From Bacteroidota bacterium (GTDB lineage: Bacteria; Bacteroidota; Rhodothermia; Balneolales; HLUCCA01): 5,832 nucleotides of DNA. The translations under genes and the position numbers were made by a program. The first letter of the stretch is position 1, and the number at the start of each line of letters is the position of its first letter. The notes below the pieces were generated by a model. That model ran no database searches. It had not been told where the DNA came from and saw nothing but the letters and a program-made list of their open reading frames with translations. Location of the stretch: the NCBI GenBank assembly GCA_003448835.1, contig DLXM01000361.1, positions 1 through 5,832 of the forward strand. Reading direction: 5' to 3'. This document shows, piece after piece, positions 5,732 to 5,832 of the stretch.

Positions 5732-5832
5732 GGATATCGGTTTTCCAAGAAAGATGTCGGACAGTTGACTTTCGCGGGGTTGATTTAAGTCGGCTAATCC
5801 GGTGTATTCAGAATAGCGGGCAATACGATACC
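5720..5832 (-). CDS. C-terminal end of an unidentified convergent protein (partial, runs off the right edge)
   Basis: The complement of this stretch is open for 36 codons from the window edge to a TAG at 5722-5720. It translates to a plausible, mixed-polarity tail beginning YRIARYSEYTGLADLNQ and ending FLGKPISLSN. The + strand is closed by several stops here after the glycosyltransferase, so this is the best coding candidate for the last 100 bases. It would overlap the 3' end of the glycosyltransferase gene by 12 bases, tail to tail, with no terminator hairpin visible between them. I do not recognise the family. An open run of this length is not rare by chance, so the call is tentative. Confidence 0.45.
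   Translation of the reverse strand, partial: YRIARYSEYTGLADLNQPRESQLSDIFLGKPISLSN

Overview
The window reads as an ordinary chromosomal segment of a Bacteroidota-like bacterium (sensu lato, including Balneolota/Rhodothermota relatives). This placement is an inference. It rests on the moderately AT-rich composition, the weak or absent Shine-Dalgarno sequences before most genes, a promoter of the TTG / TAnnTTTG type used by Bacteroidota, a MutL whose C-terminal domain has the degenerate motifs I associate with that phylum, and a small FxYxPRFYDP membrane protein of a kind I recall near mutL in Bacteroidota. No phage, transposon, CRISPR, tRNA or rRNA was seen.

Layout from left to right: (1) the 3' part of an HtrA/Deg-type periplasmic serine protease gene on +, carrying the catalytic Ser loop and one PDZ domain; (2) a 123-base gap with a good Bacteroidota-type promoter, whose -33 element lies in a 12-base perfect palindrome; (3) a VOC-family ring-cleaving dioxygenase of the MhqO/MhqA type on +; (4) a bidirectional hairpin terminator; (5) an OmpR-family response regulator on -, with no histidine kinase in view; (6) a 202-base divergent intergenic region; (7) a tight three-gene + strand cluster of a 67-residue single-pass membrane protein, mutL, and a DUF3524/GTDC1-like glycosyltransferase, with gaps of 13 and 9 bases; (8) the likely C-terminal end of an unrecognised convergent gene on - that runs off the right edge.

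The three-gene cluster is the most interesting part. Its MutL keeps a complete GHKL ATPase and a beta-clamp-type motif but has lost the metal-binding endonuclease residues. These include a Lys at the exact motif position where E-to-K changes are used to inactivate nuclease-active MutL homologues. The glycosyltransferase closely resembles the eukaryotic enzyme that mannosylates queuosine in tRNA-Asp, so the cluster couples a mismatch-repair gene with a probable tRNA (or other) glycosylation gene and an uncharacterised tail-anchored protein. None of this proves a new system, but the small protein and the bacterial glycosyltransferase are under-described.
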